DNA of 64,000 nucleotides from NCBI RefSeq assembly GCF_019393635.1, contig NC_057867.1, forward strand, positions 4,624,889 through 4,688,888, given 5' to 3'. The translations under genes and the position numbers were made by a program. The DNA comes from Dromiciops gliroides. Taxonomy: Eukaryota; Chordata; Mammalia; Microbiotheria; Microbiotheriidae. Below, in pieces: positions 1-9,479 of this stretch. Each line of letters starts with the position of its first letter. Positions within the stretch are counted from its first letter, which is position 1. A model generated the notes under the pieces. That model ran no database searches. It was given only the letters and a program-made list of their open reading frames with translations, and was not told the origin of the DNA.

Positions 1-1495
1 GAAACCTGAGGTAAAAGTGCAGGGAAAGCAGTTCAGGTAAAATTAGAAAAGCTGAGGTAAAATTGGGGGAAAACCTGATGTAAAATTGAGGGAAAGCTGA
101 GGTAAAACTGGGGGAAAAGTGGAGTTCAGGTAAAATTAGAAAAGTTGATGTAAAATTGGGGGAAAGCTGAGGTAAAATTGGGGGGAACTGAGGTAAGATT
201 GGGGAGAAAGAGCTGAGGTAAAAGTAGGGGAAACCTGAGGTAAAAGTGGGGGGAAACTGAGGTATAAGGTGGGGGGAAACTGAGGTATAAAGTGGGGGAA
301 ACTGAGGTAATATTGGGGAAAAGCTGAGGTAAAATTGGGGGGAAACCTGAGGTAAAAGGGCAGGGAAACCTGAGGTAAAATTGGGGGGAAAGTGGAATTC
401 AGGTAAAATGAGAAAACCTGTGGTAAAATTGGGGGGAAACTGAGGTAAAAGTGTGTGGAGGAAACCTGAGATAAAATTGGGGGGAAATGGAGTTCAGGTA
501 AAATTAGAAAACCTGAGGTAAAATTTGGGGTAAACTGAGGTAAAATTTGGGGAAACCTGAGGTAAAATTGGGAGGAAACCTGAGTTAAAAGTGGGGAAAA
601 CGGAGGTAAAAGTGGGGGGAAACTGAGGTAAAATTGGGGGGAAACTGAGGTAAACGTGGGGGGAAACTGAGGCATAAAGTGGGGGGAAACTGAAGTATAA
701 AGTGGGGGAAACCTGAGGTAAAATTGGGGGGAAATCTGAGGTAAAAGGGCAGGGAAAGCTGAGGTAAAGTTGGGGGGAAATCTGAGGTAAAATTGGGGGG
801 AAACTGAGGTAAAAATGGGGGGGAAAGTGGAGTTCAGGTAAAATTAGAAAAGCTGAGGTAAAACAGGTAAAAGTGGGAGGAGACAGGTAAAGTTGGGGGG
901 AAATCTGAGGTAAAATTGGGAGAAACTGATGTAAAAGTGGGGGAAAGCTGAGGTAAAAGTGCAGAGAAACCTGAGGTAAAATTGGGGGGAAAGTGGAGTT
1001 CTGGTAAAATTAGAAAAGCTGAGGTAAAATTGGGGGGAACCTGAGGTAAAGTTGGGGTAAAGCTGAGGTAAAAGTGGGGAGAAACTGAGGTAAAAGTGGG
1101 GGAGACCTGAGGCAAAATTGGGGGAAATCGAGGTAAAAGTGAGAGAGACCTAAGGTAAAATTGGGGGAGACCTGAGGTAAAACTGAGGGGAAACAGGTAA
1201 ACGTGGGGGGAAACAGAGGTAAACATGGGGGGAAACAGGTAAACGTGGGGGGAAACAGGTAAAAGGGGCGGTGAAGTTCCGGTAAAATTAGAAAAGCTGG
1301 GGTAAAATTGGGGGGAACTGAGGTAAAAGTAGGGGGAAACTGAGGTAAAGTGGGAGAAACCTGAGGTAAAATTGGGGGGAAACTGGGATAAAATTGGGGG
1401 GAAACTGAGGTAAAATTGGGGGGAAGCCTGAAGTAAAACTGGGGGGAAAGAGCTGAGGTAAAATAGAGGGAAACCTGAGGTAAAAGTGGGGGCAG
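1..1495. repeat. G-rich minisatellite, 22-23 bp unit
   Basis: The whole stretch is made of units close to gaggtaaaattggggggaaa, roughly 60-65 copies, and it runs off the left edge. A variant unit (ggagttcaggtaaaattaga) returns irregularly near 30, 125, 395, 490, 830, 995 and 1275, so some higher-order structure exists. The + strand has almost no C, giving an extreme G over C skew with recurrent runs of four to six G. The long minus-strand open frames here, rich in Pro, Phe, Leu and Ser, are translations of the repeat and not genes. Confidence 0.95.
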
Positions 1496-2524
1496 TGAGG
1501 GCCCTCCCCCAACCGCCCTCTCACCAGCTCCAATCGTCCCAGTCGCCTCCCTGGCTCTGTCCCTAGGCAGTTGGGCGCCCCGCCGCGCTACGCCGCGTCG
1601 CGCCTCTAGGCCTGGGCCTCGGGCCTGCACTTGGGCTTCGCGCCTGTGGGCCTAGGCCTGGCTCAGCGGGAGCGGCGGAGCGGCACCTAACAGAAGCTAG
1701 GTCAGAGCGCGCACTGCAGGAGCGGCCTCAGGGGGTGGAGCTTAGCAACCCGGCGCGTGGAGGGCGGGGCCTCGTGCTCGGCGGAGGTGGGGCCTGGAAC
1801 TTGCCCAGGCCACGTAATGCAAGCTCTGCGTGCGGGAGCGCCACCAACGGGGGAGGGGGGGCGGAGTGTTATTTCTTTATGTACATTAGGGGGCGGGGCC
1901 CCGTTCTTCCAGTGGGGAAGGAGAGGGGACTGCTCTAAGTTCTAGGGGGCGGGGCTTCGTACCTCGTGGGTGCGGAGTGCGGACTAGGGGGCGGGGCCTC
2001 GTGCCCTGCTGGGGGAGAGGGGGGGCTCTCTGAGAGACTGTTTGGGTCCCACGTGCCCTGAGGCCAGCGGAAGGGGGGAGAGGGGGTGGTAAGGGTCTGC
2101 TCCACTGGCAGCTGCAGGGATTTTTGAGGGGTGCGGGCTCGTTTCCCGCAAGGGAGCCTCCGGACGCTCCCAGGGGCGGGGTGGGTCTCGCGTCCCGCCC
2201 GGGTTGGGTATGTTTCGGGGGCTTCAGGAGGCGGGGCCTCACCGAGGCTGGGGAGTCTGGAACCCCGCCAGGGTCCCCAGGAGGTAGGCGCCCCCGAAGG
2301 TGTCCCCTGGGGTCGGCGCAGGCCTATGGGCCGTGGGTCGGGAGCACAGGTGGCCGGTCCCCTGGGCAGGCGGGCGGGCACAGGGATTCCCAGTTCACAT
2401 GCACTGCTCACAAGCGTCAGGAGCTCAAGGAGCTTCCCCAAGCAGCCGGCCCGGCGCGGCCCTTCCCTCCCCGAGTCCCCGAGTCCCCGAGTCTCGCGGA
2501 GCACCGGGAAGCCGGCCGCCTTAC

Positions 2525-2640
2525 CTGCCCAAGGCTCCGGTTCTGCGGCGCCGCCGTATTCGGTCCTAGCAAGCGCAGCTGCCGCTCCGTTCCCCCCAAG
2601 AAGCCCGCAGTGTGCAGGGCAGCAGTCGCGCTCGGGAACC
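2525..2640 (-). other. Candidate first exon of a leftward gene (possibly CCNB3 5' UTR)
   Basis: On the minus strand a strong splice donor, GGGCAG|GTAAGG, sits with its GT at 2524-2523. It is about 80-115 bp downstream of the start site predicted from the CCAAT/CHR cluster. The exon would be mostly or wholly untranslated, since no recognisable peptide is encoded. Its 5' limit is a guess. If real, the next exons lie off the left edge and the G-rich minisatellite falls in the first intron. Confidence 0.3.
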
Positions 2641-2781
2641 AATTTTGAAAACTGCCACCAGAGAAGAGAGCCCGTCTGTGATTGGTCTCCGGCCAGCCAA
2701 TCGGCACACCAGGCCCGCTGTGCTATTGCCGGGGCCCAGGCGGAGGCGCTGGGCTTTTTAAAATCGAGCTTGGCAGCCAAT
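2639..2781 (-). promoter_or_regulatory. NF-Y CCAAT-box cluster with CHR-like TTTGAA element
   Basis: Four NF-Y sites are visible: CCAAT at 2639-2643, ATTGG (inverted) at 2681-2685, CCAAT at 2697-2701 and CCAAT at 2777-2781. TTTGAA, the cell-cycle-genes homology region (CHR) core, lies at 2644-2649, 31 bp from the inverted CCAAT box. Multiple CCAAT boxes with a CHR about 30 bp away is the known arrangement in G2/M promoters such as those of the B-type cyclins. With the CHR normally close to the start site and CCAAT boxes upstream, this layout predicts transcription to the left, starting near 2600-2640. That the target is CCNB3 is inferred from human synteny. Confidence 0.5.
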
Positions 2782-3261
2782 GGAAAAGCAGCGTGAGCCG
2801 CAAGGGGCGTGCCCCCCGAGCGTGCCGGGGTGCGTGTCGTCCCGTGAAGGCGGGGCCCCCTGGGCGGTGGGGCGCGTGGGCGGGGCCTCGTTTAAATGAC
2901 ACTCCGCGGCTCCTGCCGGGGTGATGGGGGGCTCTGGGCGTCGCGGGAGCGGTGCCCGCGGGCCTGGTCTCCTCCGAGGCCTCCCGCCGAGAGCTTTGTG
3001 CCGGGAAGCGTGACTGCAGCTTGGTCTCTGCCGCCGGGCAGCTTCTGGGAGGGAGCTTGGCGTGGCCCATTCGCCCCGGCCATTGAGCCCGTGGCATGGC
3101 TCTGTCCGTCCTGCCTTCGGGTTTGGTGCCCCCACCACAACGTTCCACCCTCCGGCATTTGTTTCCAGGTGTGTACTCTCTCTTGGCTTGGACCGTTCTC
3201 AGCTATGAGTGAGGGGCTCCGCTACCGTGTTATTGCCCATTCTCTTCAATAGGGAGGGGAG

Positions 3262-3480
3262 TTCACTGTGTGCCAGGCACTTCACCAAGCCCTTTACAAA
3301 CGTCTTGTTTAATCCTCACAACCCTAGGAGTTCGGGAGCTCCATTTATATTCTCTCCATTTTACGGATGAAGAAACTTAGGTGGAAAGGTTAAGTGACTT
3401 TCCCAGAGTCACCTAATAAGCGTCTAAAGTCAGAGGCCCAAGACTAATCTGTGCCACTGATGCCTGGATAAGCCCCTTTA
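3262..3480 (+). repeat. MIR SINE
   Basis: Matches the MIR core from the tgtgccaggcacttcacc block through cattttacggatgaagaaac to the block derived from the tRNA-like head. It is diverged and nearly full length. The following 100 bp ends with a 'cttccaactttagcatcctgtgattctatg'-like tail typical of old CR1/L3 ends. Apart from this, 3250-4140 shows no gene. Confidence 0.75.
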
Positions 3481-4159
3481 AAATGTTAAAAGGGGTGACC
3501 TTGACCAAGCCCCTTTTCTGGACCTTAGTGCTCATCAGTAGTTAGTAGGTTGGACTACGTGGTCTCTAAGGACTCTTCCAACTTTAGCATCCTGTGATTC
3601 TATGCATAACTTTGAAAAGCCTTCACCACCCATACTCCTGTCTTCCTCCCACATCCCTAATTCCCCCGTGAGTCATTCCTTTGGTTTAAAATTCACACGT
3701 TGCCTGTAAGGGGGTCCCTTAGTCTTTGGAACATTCTGAATCAGTTTAGCAGACCCAAGAACAGGTGTTTTGACTGTATATACCTTCTCACTAAACATCC
3801 TCAAAGAAAGGATAATCACTTGTCAAGAGTATTGTAGTGAGGATTCTGGGACAGGCACTACTTGATCTCAGATGGTCTCCAGTTATGAGCTTTAGTATGT
3901 ATCCAGACATTCTGCAAATGGACAATTCTGTAAGGTGGGCAGAGGCTTCCTGGATCTCTCCAAGAATGAGGCCCCAAGTCCTACTGTGAATGGGGGCTTC
4001 TAGAAGTTGTTAGCAATCTCAGGCACCTCTCAGCTGGCATCCTAGAGACAGGTCATTTTAGGCTTGGTTTGCTGAGCTTCTAAAGGAAATCTGAAAACCC
4101 TAAACCATCCCTTCATTAAGGGGCTTCTGAACTCCATGGGCAAACCAATCTTATTTCTT

Positions 4160-4319
4160 CTTCTTCTTCTTTTTTTTTTGTGGCGGGACAATGAGGGTTA
4201 AGTGACTTGCCCAGAGTCATACAGCTAGTAAGTGTCATGTGTCTGAATCTGGATTTGAACTCAGGTCCTCCTGAATCCAGGGCCGGTGCTTTATCCACTG
4301 TGCCACCTAGCTGCCCCCT
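4160..4319 (-). repeat. Short tRNA-derived marsupial SINE (WSINE1-like), with target-site duplication
   Basis: Read on the minus strand it runs from the GGGGCAGCTAGGTGGCACAG head through the tRNA B-box-like GTTCAAATC block to a poly-A tail (poly-T on +). Identical 15-base flanks at 4145-4159 and 4320-4334 are the target-site duplication, so the insertion is fairly young. The head carries a CTCF-core-like match (see findings). Confidence 0.92.
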
Positions 4320-4639
4320 CCAATCTTATTTCTTAAATCAGTGGTTAGTGTTGAAAACTACCCCATCCATGTGTCCTAGGGCAGCTAATAAAAACTCAGA
4401 GAGCAATGATGAAAGAGGGTTTCAAATTGTCCCTCCCCTTCTATGCCCGTCTTCGCTCCGTCTCTCCTCCACACACCACCCCCCAATCCCTGTCCTGGCC
4501 AGAGTACAGAATTGTGAAACACTCCATTATTTGTAGGATAGCTTAAAGTTTCCATATAAAAAGCAAGTAAGTTGGATGCTTTGTTACTTGCTCTAAAAAA
4601 TGAAAACAAGTTATTTGCTCGTTCTTGATTCCTTGGGGA

Positions 4640-4870
4640 GAGGGGGGGAATTTAAAGTCTGAGGTCCTGGATTCCAATACTACCTTTGACACTTATCCCC
4701 AATGGGACTTTGAGCAAATGACTTCTCCTTTGTGTTCTTCAGTTTTCTCCTCTGTCAAGTGAGCGGCTCTAAATTCGGATCCCTGTCCTTGCCTTACAGC
4801 CTCAGAGAAACGATGGCACAAATCACAGCCAAATAGCTCAATGAATAATTGGCACAGAAACAGACTCAGT
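4640..4870 (+). repeat. Old MIR-like SINE fragment
   Basis: A diverged copy of the MIR layout: 'gagtcctggattc', 'gactttgagcaaatgacttc' and 'cctcagttttctcctctgtc'-like blocks in order. No coding signal is seen in the surrounding 4335-5040. Confidence 0.55.
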
Positions 4871-5049
4871 ATTTGTTGATTCCTACTTGAATACTTGAAT
4901 TTACTTTTGTTGTTTTGGTTTTTGAGGACAGATCCCACTTGTGGAAGCTTTCCCTGACTATAACTGCCCACAGTAATCTTTCCTTCCTACAACACTTGTC
5001 TATGTTTATCTTGTATCATTAAACTCTTGGATCTTCTTATATAACTTTT

Positions 5050-5290
5050 CAGGCGGCACACATTAAGTGCCTACTATGTCTCAGGCACTGTGCTAAGTGC
5101 TGGGAAGACAAAGGCAAAGATGCTCTCACTCCAATGGGAGCAATAACATGGAACTCTGTACATAGAAGATATATACAGTGTTGGGGACAATTCAAGGAAG
5201 GGACTAACCCCATGGAGGACCCAGAAAGGTGATCTGCAATAGAAGGGCTTCAAGCTCAGTCTTCAAAGAAGCCAGATGAGAAGAGATCCA
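5050..5290 (+). repeat. Old interspersed repeat, MIR/L2-associated type
   Basis: Begins with an aagtgcctactatgtctcag block followed by gtgctaagtgctgggaagac, then a diverged body with 'tcaaagaagccagatgagaag'. The same kind of element returns at 6680-7235 and 24870-25300. I recognise the class but cannot name the exact family. Confidence 0.55.
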
Positions 5291-5344
5291 AAGATGTGGA
5301 GCTGAAGGGAGGGATGGAGGGACGGCTGGCTGGAGGGAGGAAGG

Positions 5345-5590
5345 AAATGAGCATTTCTTAAGTACCTACTATGTGCCAAGCACTAGGAAGTCCTTTACAA
5401 ATAGCTCATTTTTATGCTAAGCACCCTAGGGAGTAGCTACTGTTATGACCCTCATTTTACAGGTGAGGAGACTGAAGCAGACGGAGGCAAAGTGATTTGT
5501 CCAGAATCACATAGCTAGTAAGTGACTGAATTCAAACTTGGGTCATCTTGACTCCAAGGCCCAATGTGCTCTAGCTTTCTGTAATTGAGC
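5345..5590 (+). repeat. MIR SINE, nearly full length
   Basis: Contains the ordered MIR blocks: agtacctactatgtgccaag, 'cattttacaggtgaggagac', 'tcacatagctagtaagtgac' and the final 'ccaatgtgctctagc' block. The immediately preceding (ggag)n-like stretch at 5290-5345 is simple sequence. Confidence 0.8.
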
Positions 5591-5944
5591 GAGTCAGTCA
5601 CTGAGATTGCTAGGAGGCCAGTGTCCCTGGAACAAAGAGTACATAAAAATGCCAAAGTGTAAAAAGACCACAAAGGGTGTAACAGTTAGGTTATGGAGGA
5701 TTTGGGTCCTGGACGTGATAGGGAAAATGAGCCATTAATGAACAAAGACTTCTTTGCTTTCCTAATGAAAAGATCTATATGGCACTGCAGTGTAGAGCAC
5801 TGGCTTTAGCTTCAGCAGTTCAGGGGAGCAGCTTTTCAAGTGGTCTTTATAATGTTGTTGTGTAAATTGAGCTGCTGGTTCAGCTTGTTTCACTTCATAT
5901 ACATCCCAGGTTTCTGGGATACCATGCATATGATTTCTGGGGCA

Positions 5945-6150
5945 TGATGACAGCTAGCTTTAAAGTTTACAAGGCAATTTACACATTGTTTCATTTGATC
6001 CTCACAGCAATACTGGGAAGTAGGTGGTGATACCCTGTTTTACAGATGAGGAAACTGAGGCTGAGAGGTCAAGTGATCTGCTCAGGGTCATACATATTGT
6101 CTGAGGCAGATTCAAACTGAGGTCTTCCTAAGTACAAGCGCAACCCTCTA
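5945..6150 (+). repeat. MIR SINE
   Basis: MIR blocks in order: 'acagctagctttaaagtttac', 'catttgatcctcacagcaat', 'ttttacagatgaggaaactg' and 'tcaaactgaggtcttc'. It is abutted on the right by an L1 3' UTR fragment. Confidence 0.75.
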
Positions 6151-6164
6151 ACGACTGTTCAGGT

Positions 6165-6400
6165 ACAATATCCCTCATATGGTACTCATATACCATCATT
6201 TCTCAGCCATTGTCCAATTTGTTTCCAGTTCTTTGCCATATAAAAATACGCTGCTAGGTGTTTATAGGTCCTTTTCCTCCCCCTTCGACCTTTTTGGGGG
6301 TTAGTAATTAGGCCTACTACTAGTCCTTGTAATGTTGCTGGTTCAGAGGCTATCCACTGTCCAGAATGTTCTCCGGAATGCCTGGACGTTGCAGTGAATG
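6165..6400 (-). repeat. Marsupial L1 3' UTR fragment
   Basis: Read on +, the text 'tctcagccattgtccaattt ... ttctttgccatataaaaat ... aggtccttttcctcccc ... gttctccggaatgcctgga' follows the reverse complement of the marsupial L1 3' UTR as I know it, in a diverged form. Other pieces of the same 3' end occur at 42548-42986, 49079-49310 and 63780-63860. Confidence 0.6.
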
Positions 6401-6679
6401 TGTGCCTGTTTCCTTATGGTCCCTTCAGCAATTGGCCTTTGCCCTCTCTTTGCTCATGTATGCTCATTGGCAGGGGGAACTACAGGATTTGCTTCATTTT
6501 CATTTCTCTGGTAGTGGTTTGGAGCGACTCTTTAACCTGGTTAGTAGTTTGGCTTTCTTCCCACTAATACTTCTGGACTGTTTCTCTACTGCTATTTTAC
6601 TCATCGGTTAATGTCTCCCCAGTTAGACTATAGCAGAAACTGTGGCTTCTCTCTTTCTTCTACTCTCTAGAACGTGAAG

Positions 6680-7235
6680 CATTCATTCATTCATTCAGCC
6701 AGGTATGTAATATGCAGAAGGCCTTATGTCAAATGCTAGAGATACTGAGATTTTGCTTCCTTACATTTTCTCCCTTACCTTTTCTTGGGGTGGATTCGGG
6801 TATAAATATTAAGGAACAGGATCCAGGGATGGCAGTGATGGAGGCTAAGCAGTGTCAGACAAAGGGCTCTGGGGGAGCATCCTTTCAGCTGGAGGTATTC
6901 AAGAAGGCTCCTGGAGCTAGACCTCAAAGAAAAGGACTCCCCAGAGAGGAGGGAGAGTGTCAGTGTCTCAGGCATGGGCATGGGCATGGGGGCTCCTGAG
7001 CCCATGCATCTAGGTAGAACTCCTCCTAGGATGAGGGCTTTATATTTTATGTCAGAGGCATTAGAATGAAGGAGTGACATGGCCACATCTGGGCTTTAGG
7101 AGTGATACTTCAGCATCTGGCCGAGGATAGAAAGGAGAAGGAAGGGAGTTAGAGGCAGGGAGACCACAAAGAAGAAGCTGTTGCAGTAGTCTAGGTAAGA
7201 GGCAATGGAATCTGGCCTCATGCTAGTTTCTCAGT
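6680..7235 (+). repeat. Old interspersed repeat, MIR/L2-associated type
   Basis: Starts after a (cattcatt)n run. It has the body blocks 'ggtattcaagaaggctcctgg'-like, 'gaatgaaggagtgacatggc' and 'gaagctgttgcagtagtctagg' in the usual order of this ancient repeat. The latter part is characteristic of a class also seen in eutherians. Exact family not assigned. An internal gggcat tandem lies at about 6973-6990. Confidence 0.5.
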
Positions 7236-7540
7236 AGTTGATTAAGAGTGTGTCTTGGCTTCATCCTCTAGCTCTCATGCCTGGCAGTTGGGAGATGCCC
7301 AGCAATTCCAAGAATGGGTCATGATTGAGTTTACAACTGAAGCCACCAGATGGGGCAAGAACACAAGAACCTTGGCCCCTGTCAGAGGGTGGCCTGGGAC
7401 CCTTTCTTGTTCTGCCCTGAGCTTTCCCCTTCAGAGACTCAGACCCTGCTCTGCTGGAGGCCAGGAGAATTCTAGGGTGCTGTCAGGTGGGACTGAAGGG
7501 GAAAGGAACCCACGTGTTCAGGCCATCCATGAACCAGGAA

Positions 7541-7556
7541 ACAGCGCCCCCTCCTG
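7541..7556 (-). promoter_or_regulatory. CTCF-like motif
   Basis: The minus strand reads CAGGAGGGGGCGCTGT, which fits the CTCF core (SYAGRKGGCRS) at 10 of 11 positions. It lies outside any SINE. This is motif evidence only. Confidence 0.35.
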
Positions 7557-8657
7557 AAACCCCCTGGTACAAGGAAATGTGTTTCAGAGTATAAACAACT
7601 GGGAGGAAGAAGCGCCTTAAGCCGAGCTTTGAAAATGAGGGTCCTGTGAGGCTGAGGTACAAAGAGCAGGCAGGCCACTTCGGCTGGTACATACTGGGTG
7701 AGAACTGGGAGTGATGGGAAACCAGGCTGAGAGGGAGCCTGGGAAGGTTGCCGAATGCTGCTCACTCAGACATTAGGCTCTTACTGGGCCGTGGTCCCAT
7801 GTGGAAACCCCCCAAAGCGAGGCCCAGGGTCTGAGAAATGACATTACTTTGGCAAAGAATTGCTAAAAGGGTGCTCCACTCAGATTGGTGATATGAAAAC
7901 TGCACTCCAGCAAGAAGAGTGTTCCTCAAGAATTTGTATATGAGCCAGTTAGAAACACTCACTCAGGAGAAGGAACCTTCTAAACCAAAGGACCTCCATG
8001 AGCAAAGGTGCCAAGGTCAGAAAAGGGCAGCGGCTACTAACACTTTAAGGAGGGCAGGGTACACTTTAGCCCCCCTCTTCTCCCAGGACAAACAGGAGCA
8101 GCTTCACTCTATCTTTGTAGCCCAGGGGAGACACTGAATGACTGGTTTCAATAAGGCCTTAAGGCTGACAATGTCCTTCCCCAGAAGCCACCCTGGAAGG
8201 TGGAATCACCCATTTTGCAGCGGAGAAGGCAGAGCTAGAATCCAAAGGCAGGTATCCTCCCACTAAGGCTCCACCCTGGGGTTCCAATGGTTCCCAGTTC
8301 ATGGTATGTGTGGGGCAAGATAAAGCTAGGAGTGGTGGGCTAAATGGTGGCTTTGGGGAAGGCCCAGAAACATCGGCAACATTACCTGAGAAGGGGGACA
8401 TGCAGTGCCTCAGACTATAGGAATACTCATGGCAGAGGTCATGCAACCCAACAGTCTCATTTTACAGACCAACAACTGAGGCTCAGGGGAAGTGACGAAG
8501 CTGGGAGGGAAGCCTGGGGTGGTCTAAGTGAAACCTTACCAACTCCTCTGCATCACATCTCACACCATTTGGACTACTTGCACACTCTCCCACCACTGTA
8601 GCTTTCCATGCTCTGTCCACCCATCTTGTCAGCCATTTCATTCTTCTGTGTTCTTTT

Positions 8658-8812
8658 TTTTTTTTTTTTTTGGTGAGGCAATCGGGGTTAAGTGACTTGC
8701 CCAGGATCACACAGCTAGGAAGTGTTAAGTGTCTGAGGCCGGATTTGAACTCAGGTCCTCCTGACTCCAGGGCCAGTGCTTTATCCACTGCGCCACCTAG
8801 CTGCCCCCCGCC
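8658..8812 (-). repeat. Short tRNA-derived marsupial SINE (WSINE1-like)
   Basis: Head GGGGCAGCTAGGTGGCGCAG on the minus strand and a long poly-T on + at the other end. The 11-base duplication ctgtgttcttt flanks it at 8647-8657 and 8813-8823. Confidence 0.92.
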
Positions 8813-9479
8813 CTGTGTTCTTTTAAAGCCCACTTGAGATGCCATTTCTTTTCTAAAACCTTGCCTGATATCCAGCCTGCTTTTGCCTGGCTTTAGGTGG
8901 CAGATGGTGGTGATGATACCATTTTCCACAAGTGTTGTGCCCTACCATGATGACTGAGGCGAGGCTAGTACTCCCATGCTTGGTATTCCCAGGCCTTCTG
9001 GGGTCAGGAACCTGGGCCTCCTCTACAGTTAGTGGGAGGGGAGGCAGTCCATAGAGTAGCAATGGTTAATGGGCCAGAGACCAGAGACATGCCTGCCACC
9101 TCCTGCCTCATGTGCAAGGCCCCCTGCCACTTCACCCACCCCCCAATTGCTAGTGTCAGTAAGAAGGATCACAGGTTCCTTCTCCGCAGGTGTTACTCCC
9201 TCTCTGACCATCCAATAAAAGCAGGGCTACTCATGATGGCAGGAGGGGGAAGTGGCTATTCTCAGGGCTCCCTTCTCACTTCATATTAGTCCTATTGCCC
9301 TTTGAAGATTGGACTCGAACCAGGGTAAAGGCCCAAAGCCATGACCTGTGCTCCAAAGTGGAGCCAATTATCCCTAGTGGGGGCCCAGAGCAAAGAAGAG
9401 GTGACAAGTTTTGGAGCTGGGGGGCAAATTAGAGGGAAATACAGTGATTCTCTGGCAGGTCAAGCATTGACTAGAAGAG

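Larger units (their letters stand above)
1500..3250. promoter_or_regulatory. CpG island with many GC boxes (promoter region)
   Basis: GC-rich, CpG-dense DNA begins abruptly where the minisatellite ends. GC boxes (ggggcggggc and close variants) occur near 1757, 1890, 1948, 1989, 2173, 2231, 2850 and 2879. CCAAT boxes cluster at 2639-2781. Open frames on both strands are long only because the DNA is GC-rich, and none resembles a known protein. This is most simply the promoter of a broadly or cell-cycle-expressed gene. The layout of its sites (see the next entry) favours leftward transcription. A bidirectional promoter is also possible. Confidence 0.75.

Noticed and set aside
136-1630. Four long minus-strand open frames rich in Pro, Phe, Ser and Leu
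   Set aside because: They are translations of the 22-23 bp minisatellite, whose unit rarely makes a stop on the minus strand. No start context, no other exons and no known protein resemblance.
1886-3252. Several open frames over 100 codons on both strands of the left CpG island
   Set aside because: Expected in GC-rich DNA. They overlap each other in many frames and none looks like a known protein.
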